A stretch of DNA of 15,369 bases from Verrucomicrobiota bacterium (GCA_009924535.1 RFRI01000008.1:1-15369), one strand, 5' to 3'. Positions 6,525 through 14,440 are shown, counted from the first letter of the stretch. Made by a program: numbers and translations. Notes: generated by a model from the letters alone, not told the origin.

Positions 6525-9047
6525 TCAGGCGGCTTGCAGCCGGGGACGGGCAATCAAATGGGCAAGCGTCACGTAGGCAACCGTCATCGCCGTCAGGGCG
6601 AGCCAGTAGGTCGTACCCAGTCCCGGCCCGTTGAGTCCCAGTCCGCCGATCCATGGGGAGAAGGTCAGCCAGCAGGCGAAACTGACCGCGAGCAGCGTGG
6701 TCAGGGAGAGCTGCCAGGAGGCGCGGGCGCCGAAGAAGGGCACCTTGGCGGAGCGGATGACGTGGACCACGAGCGTCTGGGTGACGATGGATTCGATGAA
6801 CCAGCCGGTGTGGAAGAGGATGATGAACTGTAGCTGCGCAGGCGAAAGGTCGCCGGGTTTCAGATTGGGTATGCTCTGTGCTAGAGTGGAAAGTTCGGAC
6901 CAGCTGCCGCCGCAGGCGGCCGGGCAGACGAAGAACCACATCAGCGCAAAGGTCAGGTAATCGAACAGCGAGGAGACGGGCCCCAGCCAGAGCATGAAAC
7001 CGCGGATGCCCGAGATGTTCCACTGGCGCGGCTTCGCGATCTGGTCGTCTTCGACGCGGTCGAACGGGATGGCCGTCTGCGAGAAGTCGTAGATGAAGTT
7101 ATTCACTAGGATCAGGATCGGGCTCAGCGGCTGGAAGGGGAAGAGCAAGGCGGCGCCGAGGACCGAGAACATGTTGCCGAAGTTGGACGAGGCGCCCATC
7201 CGGATGTACTTCTCGATGTTGCAGAAGATACGGCGGCCCTCGTCGATGCCGTCCACGAGCACCAGCAATGATTTCTCGAGCAGGACCGCGTCCGCGGATT
7301 CCTTGGCGACGTCCACGGCCGTGTCGACCGAGATGCCGACGTCGGCGGCCTTGAGCGCGAGCACGTCGTTGATGCCGTCGCCCATGAAGCGGCTCACGGG
7401 CATGCCGACGTCCTGGCAGACCTTCCTAGAGACGAGTTCGTTGTCCCCCGTGAGGATCTTGGCGCGGACGCCGCGTTGGCGCAGGCCGGCGAGGGCGGTG
7501 GCGGCGGTCTCCTTGGGCGGGTCGAAGAAGGCGAGGTAGCCGAGGAGGACGAGGTTGGACTCGTCGGCGGCGGTGAAGACCTCGCGGGAGCGGTCGAAGT
7601 CGCGGTAGGCGAGGGCGATGACGCGGAAACCCTGGGCGGAAAGGGAGCGGTATTCCTCAAGGACCTCGTCCTTGATCATCGGGATCATCGTGTGCAGCTC
7701 GTCGTCGATCTGGTAGCGGTCGCAGACCGCCAGGATCTCCTCGACCGCGCCTTTGCAGATCAGCTGATAGTCGCCCTCATGGTCGACGATGACCGACATG
7801 CGGCGCCGCTGGAAGTCGAAGGGGATTTCGTCGACCTTGCGGCACGAGCGTTCGACGTCGAGGTCGGTGCGTGAAAGGATCGCGCGGTCGAGCAGGTTCC
7901 GGAGGCCCGTCTGGTAGTGGGCGTTCATCCACGCGTAGCGGAGGACGTCCTCGGAGTCGCGTCCGATGACGTCGACATGTCGCTGGAGCACGATGTGGTC
8001 CTGCGTGAGGGTGCCCGTCTTGTCCGTGCAGAAGATGTCCATCGCGCCGAGGTTCTGGATGGCGTCGAGGCGCTTCATCACGACCTTCATGCGGGCGAGG
8101 GACTTCGCGCCCTTGGACAGGCAGCTGGCCAGGATCATCGGCAGCATCTCCGGCGTCAGCCCGATCGCCACGGTGAGGGCGAACAGGAAGGCGTCGAGCG
8201 GCCGGCCGGTGCGCCAGGCGCTGAAGCCGAACGTCAGGGTGGTCATGATCAGCATCATGCGGATCATCATCCACACGAAGCTGCGGGTCCCGAGTTCGAA
8301 GGCCGTGGCATCCTTGCGCTCCACCATGCGGGCGCTCATCGCGCCGAATTGCGTGTCGCGGCCGGTGGCGAGCACGAGCGCGTGCCCGGTGCCGCTTTGG
8401 ACGTTGCTGCCCATGAGGCAGCCGTTGGGGCATTCCTGGGCGGAGTGCGGGGTGTCGATCGTCGGAAGCGGCATGCGCTCGACGGGCATGGACTCCCCGG
8501 TCAGGGCGGACTGGGAAAGGAAGAAGTCCTTGGCTTGGATCATGCGGCAATCCGCGGGGATGATGGAGCCGGCGGCGAGCACGACGACGTCGCCCGGGAC
8601 GATCTCGTCGATCGGTACGCTGGTCTCGACGCCGTCGCGGAGGACGAGGCAGGAAGACTTCACCATCGCCTGCAGCTTGGCGATGGCCTGGGCGGAACGG
8701 CTCTCTTGGAAATAGGACAGGAAGACCGAGAAGAAGACCATCCCGCCGACGAGCGAGGTGCTGAGGATTTTCTTGGTCTCGTTGTCTTCGAAGAAATACG
8801 AAAGCACGCAGATGACCATTAGCTGGATCACCAGCGGCTCCTTGAACTTGCGCAGGAGTTCGACGAACGCGTTGGCCCGTCGGGCTGCGACCGAGTTAGG
8901 GCCGAATTTCTCGAGACGACGGGCGGCTTCTTCGGCGCTCAGGCCCTCGCGGCTAGCTTCCACCGCGGCGAAGGCGGCCTCCTCGGTGCCATGGAGGAGC
9001 GACGTGACGCGGTCCGGGGTTTCTTTGGTGGTCTTAGGCGTCGGCAT
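6525..9047 (-). CDS. mgtA: Mg2+-importing P-type ATPase (MgtA-like) with P-domain deletion
   Basis: This 840-residue P3B-type ATPase should import Mg2+ across the inner membrane. Visible in order: N-terminal cytoplasmic region (1-65), membrane helices near 70-112, A-domain with TGES (183-186), helix LTPEMLPM (297-304), phosphorylation motif DKTGTLT with Asp342, nucleotide domain (KGAVEEIL at 432-439), TGDN (533-536), GDGIND (556-561), and a C-terminal set of helices with NFGNMFSVL and IGP/WLGP signatures typical of MgtA. Between VCQDVGM (543-549) and FMGDGIND (554-561) only four residues remain. E. coli MgtA has about 50 there, including the TPxxK segment needed in P-type ATPases. DGINDAPAL also reads DGINDVLAL. 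Function may therefore be lost, or this is an assembly error. E. coli MgtA is 898 residues. The 100-base leader carries two inverted repeats. Confidence 0.9.
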   Translation of the reverse strand: MPTPKTTKETPDRVTSLLHGTEEAAFAAVEASREGLSAEEAARRLEKFGPNSVAARRANAFVELLRKFKEPLVIQLMVICVLSYFFEDNETKKILSTSLVGGMVFFSVFLSYFQESRSAQAIAKLQAMVKSSCLVLRDGVETSVPIDEIVPGDVVVLAAGSIIPADCRMIQAKDFFLSQSALTGESMPVERMPLPTIDTPHSAQECPNGCLMGSNVQSGTGHALVLATGRDTQFGAMSARMVERKDATAFELGTRSFVWMMIRMMLIMTTLTFGFSAWRTGRPLDAFLFALTVAIGLTPEMLPMILASCLSKGAKSLARMKVVMKRLDAIQNLGAMDIFCTDKTGTLTQDHIVLQRHVDVIGRDSEDVLRYAWMNAHYQTGLRNLLDRAILSRTDLDVERSCRKVDEIPFDFQRRRMSVIVDHEGDYQLICKGAVEEILAVCDRYQIDDELHTMIPMIKDEVLEEYRSLSAQGFRVIALAYRDFDRSREVFTAADESNLVLLGYLAFFDPPKETAATALAGLRQRGVRAKILTGDNELVSRKVCQDVGMPVSRFMGDGINDVLALKAADVGISVDTAVDVAKESADAVLLEKSLLVLVDGIDEGRRIFCNIEKYIRMGASSNFGNMFSVLGAALLFPFQPLSPILILVNNFIYDFSQTAIPFDRVEDDQIAKPRQWNISGIRGFMLWLGPVSSLFDYLTFALMWFFVCPAACGGSWSELSTLAQSIPNLKPGDLSPAQLQFIILFHTGWFIESIVTQTLVVHVIRSAKVPFFGARASWQLSLTTLLAVSFACWLTFSPWIGGLGLNGPGLGTTYWLALTAMTVAYVTLAHLIARPRLQAA

Positions 9048-9092
9048 GGCGGCGAAAACAAGGAAACTACGCCTTAGGTCGCATGGTGCCAG

Positions 9093-9120
9093 CCGATATC
9101 GGTTTCGCCTGTGACGAAAC
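9093..9120. promoter_or_regulatory. Inverted repeats in the mgtA leader
   Basis: Between purA and mgtA lie a perfect 10-bp palindrome CCGATATCGG (9093-9102) and, overlapping it by one base, GTTTCG (9102-9107) paired with CGAAAC (9115-9120) over a 7-base spacer. They are 46 bases upstream of the mgtA start. They could be an operator or part of a structured leader. They do not match an Mg2+ riboswitch that I can identify. No convincing -35/-10 pair was found. Confidence 0.35.
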
Positions 9121-9138
9121 GGTGACTATCCGCCTTTT

Positions 9139-9153
9139 GCCTGAGCTTCAGGC
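9139..9153. terminator. Short hairpin spanning the purA stop codon
   Basis: GCCTGA (9139-9144) pairs with TCAGGC (9148-9153) across a 3-base loop, covering the purA TGA. On the transcribed strand it is followed by AAAA instead of T, so it is at best a weak or Rho-linked 3' end structure between purA and mgtA. Confidence 0.25.
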
Positions 9154-10695
9154 CTGCTTGATCAGCTCGGCCGTCGCGGGGACGTCGGAGATGATCTGGT
9201 CAGGATCCGGGCCGACGCCGATGTAGCGAAGGTTCGGCAGGTAAGGAAGGGAGCCGCCGCGCGAAGCGAGGCGGACGATCTCGGCCATCGTGAAGGCGAC
9301 GTAGCGACGTGCCTCGGCCGGGAGTTGGGCGTAGGAGCGGACCTTGGTGATGTCGGCCGACCAGCCGGGGAGGGTGGCGTAGATCGGCTGCAGCGTGCGG
9401 CGCACGGCGTCGTTGCGGGGGACGCCCGAGACGACCTTGCCGGCGGCGTCGCGGTAGCCCGTGCAGACGAGCAGGTCTCCGCCCTTCCACTCGCCATGAG
9501 GCGAGAGGGCGTCGAGCTTGTTGAGGACGATGTCGTCGTACCCCCCGTAGCGGAGGGCGTCGGCCTTTTCGACCAGGTCGGACCAGCCCACCATGCGCTG
9601 GCGTCCGGTGCTCGTGCCGAACTCCAGCTTCGCGAGGGCGCGCTGGAGCGGGTGGTCTTCCGGCATCTTCGTGAGGAAGACGTGGGTACCGACCTTCGTG
9701 TCGTAGGCCTTGCAGCAGCCGACCGTATGGATCGCCTGGACCGGGATGCCGGCGGACTGGAAGAACTCCGGCGTATAAGTGTGGGAGGCCGTGACGTTCG
9801 GCGCGAAGCCGGCGCGCTTGTCGAGCCAGTAGGCTTGGCCGAATTCACCGATGATGCGGCGATCGGCGGCGAGGTCGCCGAGGATGCGTTCGCGCACGTC
9901 GCCGATGGCGTGGGCGAGGGCGGCGCCGGCTTTCCAGTAGCACTCGAGCACGGCGGCGTGGTCGAAGGCGAAGGGCTCCTTGCCGGCGAAGCGGGTGAAG
10001 TCGAATTCCGCGGCGGTGAAGACGCCGGAGTCGATGGCGCCCTTGTTGGCGCGGAGTTCCGCCTCGGTGAGCTTGGCGAAGAGGCCGGACCATTTCTCAG
10101 GTGAGAGCTTGCAGACGTCGCGGACGATGGAGGCGGCGCGGTCGAGGCGGGCCGAGAGGCGGGTGGCGTAGTCGGACTTCGCGCCGAGGAATTCCGAGTA
10201 GTGGATCTGGAACTGGCCGACTTCGTCGGCGTAGGCGGGCGTGATGCCGCGGCCGGTCGAGCCACGGGCTTCGTGGCCGAGGATATGGATGCGGTAGTCT
10301 TCCCAGGCCAGGTCGAGGATGCGGTGGGAGACGTCGCTGATCATGCAGCGCTCGTCGATGAGCAGGCGATTGAGGACCGGGATGCCGATCTTCTCTAGGG
10401 GGAGGGCTTCCCAGAGGGCCTTGCACGGGTCGGCGACGACGCCGGCGCCGAGGGCCAGGCAGGCCACGTCATGTTCGGCCACGCCGCCCGGGAGCAGGTT
10501 GAGTTTCAGGCCCGCGACCGTGTGGCCGGAGTTGGCGCCACCGTTGACCTTGAGCACCGTGCCGACCACGTCGCGGCGGCCGGTGAGGGATTGGAGTTCG
10601 CGGACGATCTCAGGGATGAGGCGTCCCTTGCCTTCGTCTCCCATGCTGATGCCGACGTCGGCGATGAGGTTGCTCTTGAAGGGGGTGAGTGCCAT
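9148..10695 (-). CDS. purA: Divergent adenylosuccinate synthetase (PurA-like)
   Basis: It should catalyse GTP-driven joining of IMP and aspartate to adenylosuccinate, the first step from IMP to AMP. The 515-residue protein keeps the family landmarks: GDEGKG (19-24) with catalytic Asp20, SGHT with His58, RCMISDVSHRIL (116-127), RGSTGRGITPAYADEVG (144-160), EFGQAYWLD (284-292) where Gln287 aligns with the IMP-binding Gln, VTASHT (301-306), FGTSTGRQRMVGW (359-371), NKLD (392-395, guanine binding) and YIGVGPDPDQII (491-502). It is about 80 residues longer than the usual ~430, and several motifs are altered (GDEGKG is preceded by Met, not Trp; GAQGTLLD becomes FGQAYWLD). A paralogue with changed specificity is possible, but catalytic residues remain. 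The ATG at 10695 has no Shine-Dalgarno; its leader is pyrimidine-rich. The TPR gene lies 63 bases upstream. Confidence 0.87.
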   Translation of the reverse strand: MALTPFKSNLIADVGISMGDEGKGRLIPEIVRELQSLTGRRDVVGTVLKVNGGANSGHTVAGLKLNLLPGGVAEHDVACLALGAGVVADPCKALWEALPLEKIGIPVLNRLLIDERCMISDVSHRILDLAWEDYRIHILGHEARGSTGRGITPAYADEVGQFQIHYSEFLGAKSDYATRLSARLDRAASIVRDVCKLSPEKWSGLFAKLTEAELRANKGAIDSGVFTAAEFDFTRFAGKEPFAFDHAAVLECYWKAGAALAHAIGDVRERILGDLAADRRIIGEFGQAYWLDKRAGFAPNVTASHTYTPEFFQSAGIPVQAIHTVGCCKAYDTKVGTHVFLTKMPEDHPLQRALAKLEFGTSTGRQRMVGWSDLVEKADALRYGGYDDIVLNKLDALSPHGEWKGGDLLVCTGYRDAAGKVVSGVPRNDAVRRTLQPIYATLPGWSADITKVRSYAQLPAEARRYVAFTMAEIVRLASRGGSLPYLPNLRYIGVGPDPDQIISDVPATAELIKQA

Positions 10696-10758
10696 GGGCA
10701 GGAAGGAGGAGGCGGGCAGGTGAGGCCGTCCGCAAGAGGGGGAAGGCGGGGATGAGGC

Positions 10759-12162
10759 TTAGGCCGAAGCGCCCTTCTGGCGTTCGTAGAAGTCGTTGAT
10801 CTTCTTGGCGACGTCGCGGTAGCCCGAGTCGGCCATGTAGATGATCTTGTATTCGTCGACGGCTTCCTTGTCCTTGCCCATCTTTTCGAAGGTGTCGCCG
10901 AGGGCGTAGATGATATCCTTCTTCAGGTCGTTCATCAGCTGCACTTCGCTCTTGGCGGCGGTCAGCTGCTCGATGGCGAGATCGTGCTTTCCGCCCTGCG
11001 AGAAGGCGCGGCCGATGGCGAGGAGCGCCGGCTGGCGGAACTTCGGATTACGCTGCGCGTACTGGAGCTGCTGGACGGCGTCCTCGAGGCGGTTGGCCGA
11101 GAGGAGGAGGGTGCCGAGCTCGAAGCGGTAGCCGAAGTCGTTCGGGTAGCGCTCGACCAGCGAGAGGGACGTCTGAAGGCGGAAGTCGTTGAGCTCGGTC
11201 TCGTTCTTGGCGAGGGCGTCCTTGCTGGCGGCGTCGGAAGGATTGGCCGTGATGGCCTCGCGCAGCTGCTTGGAGATGCGTTCATAGCGGCGGATGATGA
11301 GGTCGCTTTCCTGGCGTTCGAGGGAAGTGTCGGCCTTGCCGAGGGTCGTCACGCGGCCGCGCTGCAGCCAGGCGATGGCGCTGTCGAGGTCTTCGGCGAT
11401 GAGGAACATGCGGACGATCTCGCGATAGAGATCGAGGCTGTCCGGGGAGGCCTGGATCTTCTGGGCGAGTTCGGCGGCCTGGGCGAGGGCGGTGGCCGAA
11501 TCGGTGACGGTGCGGGCGGACTGGTCGAGGCGCAGGGCTTCGTCCTTGTCCTTGAGCTTGGACTGGAAGTCGCCTTTGTCCTCCCAGTTGCCCTTCTTCA
11601 TCGTCTTGTTGACCGAGGCTTTGCGGACGGCTTCCTGGAGGTCGCCGTTGCCGGGGAAGAGCTTGAGGCCCTTGTCGGCGGCGTTGAGGGCGTTGTCGTT
11701 TTCGCCGGCGGCGATCCAGACGTTGGCGAGGTCGACGAAGTGCTGGACCTGCGTGGGCTCGTTGGTGGAAAGTTCTTCGTAGGCGAAGGCGGCGAGCTCA
11801 TGGAACTCGAGCTTGATGGCGGCGAGGGCGATGGTCTTGTTCGCGTTGGAGTCGATCGGCTTCTTGGCGAGCACTTCTTCGGCGGCGGCGATCGCGGCGA
11901 TCGGATCGGCTTCGACGGCCTTGGCGATCTTACCGGAGGTCAGGGCGCCGGTGATGCCGTCAAACAGACCTTTCTTGGTGCCATGAAGGGCTTTCTGGGC
12001 CTTGCGTAAGGTGCGGCGTACTTCGATGCAGCCAGGATTGCGGACGAGGATACCCGTCAGGACCTCGACGGCATACTGGGGGTTTGTCTTCAGTTGCTGG
12101 TCCGCGGCGGTGATCTGCTTCTGGAGCCGGGGATCGAGTTCGGTAAGGGCGACTTTTTTCAT
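10759..12162 (-). CDS. Tetratricopeptide-repeat protein
   Basis: This 467-residue protein is helical throughout and lacks a signal peptide or membrane span, so it is cytoplasmic. Helix-turn-helix units with TPR spacing and signature residues recur. Examples are AVEVLTGILVRNPGC near 31-45, ELAAFAYEELSTNEPTQVQHFVDLANVWIAAGENDNALNAADKGLKLFPGN (about 120-170), SLDLYREIVRMFLIAEDLDSAIAWLQRG (about 240-270) and FELGTLLLSANRLEDAVQQLQYAQRNPKFRQPALLAIGRAFSQGGKHDLAIEQL (about 350-405). Charged segment KKGNWEDKGDFQSKLKDKDEALR links the two halves. Such proteins act as binding scaffolds; the partner is unknown. It starts at an ATG without a Shine-Dalgarno, 51 bases after the SET gene, and reads on toward purA, with which it may share a transcript. 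Confidence 0.88.
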   Translation of the reverse strand: MKKVALTELDPRLQKQITAADQQLKTNPQYAVEVLTGILVRNPGCIEVRRTLRKAQKALHGTKKGLFDGITGALTSGKIAKAVEADPIAAIAAAEEVLAKKPIDSNANKTIALAAIKLEFHELAAFAYEELSTNEPTQVQHFVDLANVWIAAGENDNALNAADKGLKLFPGNGDLQEAVRKASVNKTMKKGNWEDKGDFQSKLKDKDEALRLDQSARTVTDSATALAQAAELAQKIQASPDSLDLYREIVRMFLIAEDLDSAIAWLQRGRVTTLGKADTSLERQESDLIIRRYERISKQLREAITANPSDAASKDALAKNETELNDFRLQTSLSLVERYPNDFGYRFELGTLLLSANRLEDAVQQLQYAQRNPKFRQPALLAIGRAFSQGGKHDLAIEQLTAAKSEVQLMNDLKKDIIYALGDTFEKMGKDKEAVDEYKIIYMADSGYRDVAKKINDFYERQKGASA

Positions 12163-12213
12163 GGGTAAATGGGCTGATTGACCTGCGAAAACTGACCTTC
12201 CTGATGCGTGTGG

Positions 12214-12678
12214 TCAATCCCTTGGACGTGAAAAACGCAGGTGTCGGCGGAGAGCCGGGCGGAGGGGGGTGGCGATGATCCTGCCTGCGCAATCGACGGC
12301 TCCGCATGCGCAGGGGTGAAAGAGGCTTTCGGCTAATGAAAACCCATAGTCGAAGGTGATTTCCTCGCCGGCGGCGATCGGCTGCAGGGCGGTCAGCCAG
12401 GCGGCCGATTCTGGGTCGTGCCAGATGAGTTCGGCGTTGGGGTGGCAGGCGTGGTTGGCGTGACGGGAGGGGTTGTCCGCCGAGGAACCGTCCAGCCATC
12501 GCCCTGGGGAGATTTCCAGGGCGTAGACCTTGCCGTCGGAAGACGCTTCCGAGGGAGGCTGTCCGGTCACCGTGCCAGAGTAGGGTGAGATCCGTTCGCC
12601 TGGCGCGAAGTCCCGTCTGGCGAAGAGTCCGAGACCGGCGATGGGCGACGGACGTGACTCGACGTCCTGGAAGCTCAT
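12214..12678 (-). CDS. SET-domain protein (putative lysine methyltransferase)
   Basis: The 154-residue protein is essentially a bare SET domain, a fold that transfers methyl groups from S-adenosylmethionine to protein lysines. Visible motifs: GLGLFA (15-20), NPSRHANHACHPN (69-81) matching the NHxCxPN signature, GEEITFDYGF (104-113) with the catalytic-region Tyr, and a post-SET-like CACGAVDCAG (123-132) that would complete a zinc site. All core motifs are present, so it is likely active. The ATG overlaps the gpsA stop as ATGA, so translation is probably coupled to gpsA. Bacterial SET proteins have few known targets; the target here cannot be read from the sequence, although the coupling raises GpsA or PanB as testable candidates. 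Confidence 0.88.
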   Translation of the reverse strand: MSFQDVESRPSPIAGLGLFARRDFAPGERISPYSGTVTGQPPSEASSDGKVYALEISPGRWLDGSSADNPSRHANHACHPNAELIWHDPESAAWLTALQPIAAGEEITFDYGFSLAESLFHPCACGAVDCAGRIIATPLRPALRRHLRFSRPRD

Positions 12679-13676
12679 GCCTCCGAACGGAGGTCGCGCG
12701 TCATCAGCGCGACGACGCCCGCGCGGGGATCGAGTCCCTTGTAGAGGATCGCGTGCAGGCAGAAAAGGATCGGGGCATCGAGGCCTCGGCTGGTCGCCAG
12801 CTTGGATAACGCTTCGGCGGCGCGATGGCCTTCGACGGCTTCCTTGCGGGAGGCCAGCGCGGCGAGCGTGCCTTGCGGATCTTTGGCGAGTTGTTCGCCG
12901 AGCGAACGATTGCGGCTCCAGGAGCCGTGTGCGGTGGCCATCAGGTCGCCGACGCCGCCCAGACCGAGGAAGGTTTCCGGACGAGCGCCGAGGGCTTCGC
13001 CGAGACGGGCCATCTCCTGCAGCGAGCGCGTGAGCATGGCGGCTTTGGCGTTCGAGCCGAGGCCGAGTCCGTCGCAGAGGCCGGCGCCGAGCGCATAGAC
13101 GTTCTTGAGCGTGCCGCCGATCTCGACGCCGACGAGGTCGGTCGAGGTGTAGGCACGCAGGGTCGGGCCGCTGACGGCGGCTTGGACATCCTTGAGGAGT
13201 TCACCGTCGGCGACCGAGGCCAGCACCAACGCCGTCGGCAGGCCGCGCGCGACTTCGTCGGCGTTGCTCGGTCCGCTCAGCGTGCCGACGGGAATCGGAC
13301 CGAAGGCTTCGGCCATCAGTTCGGAGGGGCGGCGGAGCGTGTTCAGGTCGAGGCCTTTGCAGAGCGAGATCGCCATCTTGGCTCCGGAGGTGCGCACGGC
13401 CGGCCCGATTGCTTTCAGGAGTTCCGGCAGTCCTTTGGACGGGCAGGCGAGGAAGACCAGCTCGGCGTCCATGAGCGCGGGCAAGGGCTCGAGGCCGATC
13501 TGAATCGAGTCGTCGAGGCGATGTCCGGGGAGGTATTCCTTGTTCTCGCGGGAAGTGGCGAGGGCGAGGGCCTGTTCGGCGCGGCGCGGGACGAGCGTGA
13601 CGGTCTGGCCTTGGCGGGCGAGGTGGATGGCCATGGCCGTACCCCAGCCGCCGGCTCCGAAGATGACGCAGTTCAT
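12675..13676 (-). CDS. gpsA: Glycerol-3-phosphate dehydrogenase [NAD(P)+]
   Basis: GpsA reduces dihydroxyacetone phosphate to sn-glycerol-3-phosphate with NAD(P)H, feeding phospholipid synthesis in the cytoplasm. The 333 residues are a normal length. The Rossmann motif FGAGGWGTAMA is at 6-16. Further on are GTLSGPSNADEVARGLPTALVLA (about 132-154), the catalytic-lysine region GGTLKNVYALGAGLCDGLGLGSNAKAA (about 187-213) and GLGGVGDLMATAHGSWSRNRSLG (about 238-260), all in family order. Its ATG overlaps the panB stop as ATGA, and its own TGA overlaps the SET-gene start in the same way, so three genes form a tight, translationally coupled operon. Confidence 0.95.
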   Translation of the reverse strand: MNCVIFGAGGWGTAMAIHLARQGQTVTLVPRRAEQALALATSRENKEYLPGHRLDDSIQIGLEPLPALMDAELVFLACPSKGLPELLKAIGPAVRTSGAKMAISLCKGLDLNTLRRPSELMAEAFGPIPVGTLSGPSNADEVARGLPTALVLASVADGELLKDVQAAVSGPTLRAYTSTDLVGVEIGGTLKNVYALGAGLCDGLGLGSNAKAAMLTRSLQEMARLGEALGARPETFLGLGGVGDLMATAHGSWSRNRSLGEQLAKDPQGTLAALASRKEAVEGHRAAEALSKLATSRGLDAPILFCLHAILYKGLDPRAGVVALMTRDLRSEA

Positions 13677-14440
13677 TTGGATTTCTTGGTGCGCACCTTG
13701 GCGGCCCAGCGGCGGACGGCCGCGACCGCGTCACGGTGCAGGTTGGCTTCGGGGCGGGCGAAGGGCGGAGGTTCGGGCGTCAGGCCGAGCAGGTCGTGGA
13801 TGACGAGGATCTGGCCGTCGCAGCCGAGGCCGGAGCCGATGCCGATCGTCGGCACGGCCACCGCTTCGGTGATCTTCGGCATGAATTTCTCGTCCACGCA
13901 TTCGACGACCATCGCGAACGCGCCGGCAGCGGCGACGGCTTGGGCGTCGATCAGGATCTTTTTCTGGTCTTCGGGCGTGAGGCCGCGACGACGATAGCCG
14001 GCGGAGTGGACGCGCTGCGGGAGCATGCCGACATGGCCCATGACCGGGATGCCGGCGTCGACGAGGCGGGCGATGGCCGGAGCGAGCGAGGCGCCGCCTT
14101 CGATCTTCACGGCCTTGACGCCGCCTTCCTGGAGAAAGCGTCGGCAGTAGCCGAGAAGCTTGGGGAAGCTATCGTGGGCCAGGCCGAAAGGCAGGTCGCC
14201 CACCACGAGGGCTTCCGTCTTGGCCCGGGCGACGGCGGCCGAGTGGTGGATCATCATGTCCAAGGTGACCCCGACCGTGTCGGGCAGTCCGAGGACCGCA
14301 TTGCCCAGGGAGTCGCCGACGAGGATGAGGTCGGCGCCGCCGGCGTCCGCGATGCGGGCCGTGCTCACATCATAGGCGGTCAGGCAGACGATGGGCCGGA
14401 CGCCTTTGAGGGCGCGGAGGGACCGGGTGGTGGACTTCAC
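13673..14440 (-). CDS. panB: 3-methyl-2-oxobutanoate hydroxymethyltransferase
   Basis: PanB transfers a hydroxymethyl group from 5,10-methylene-tetrahydrofolate to alpha-ketoisovalerate, giving ketopantoate for pantothenate and CoA synthesis. From GTG 14440 the protein has 255 residues beginning MKSTTRSLRALKG, which aligns well with the E. coli start MKPTTISLLQKYK. The alternative ATG at 14524 would overlap the divergent gene and the inverted repeat. Motifs: CLTAYD (20-25), VGDSLGNAVLG with the metal-binding Asp, VVGDLPFG, KAVKIEGG, MGHVGMLPQ, VVECV and IGIGSGLGCDGQILVIHDLLG. No key position is missing. It leads the panB-gpsA-SET operon. panC and panD are not in the window. Confidence 0.93.
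   Translation of the reverse strand: MKSTTRSLRALKGVRPIVCLTAYDVSTARIADAGGADLILVGDSLGNAVLGLPDTVGVTLDMMIHHSAAVARAKTEALVVGDLPFGLAHDSFPKLLGYCRRFLQEGGVKAVKIEGGASLAPAIARLVDAGIPVMGHVGMLPQRVHSAGYRRRGLTPEDQKKILIDAQAVAAAGAFAMVVECVDEKFMPKITEAVAVPTIGIGSGLGCDGQILVIHDLLGLTPEPPPFARPEANLHRDAVAAVRRWAAKVRTKKSK

Noticed and set aside
7917..8822. Plus-strand His/Asp/Glu-rich frame of 301 codons
   Set aside because: It is antisense to mgtA; the His/Asp richness comes from reverse-complemented membrane and Met/Ile codons.
9048..9090. mgtA promoter CTGGCA-N17-TAGTTT on the minus strand
   Set aside because: Only 4/6 and 3/6 consensus matches, expected by chance in this much sequence.
10984..12009. Plus-strand frame of 341 codons, Gly/Glu/Val-rich
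   Set aside because: It is the mirror of the TPR gene, caused by high GC at third codon positions; no domain or start signal is visible.
12825..13997. Plus-strand frame of 390 codons
   Set aside because: It is antisense to gpsA and panB, both well supported by motifs.
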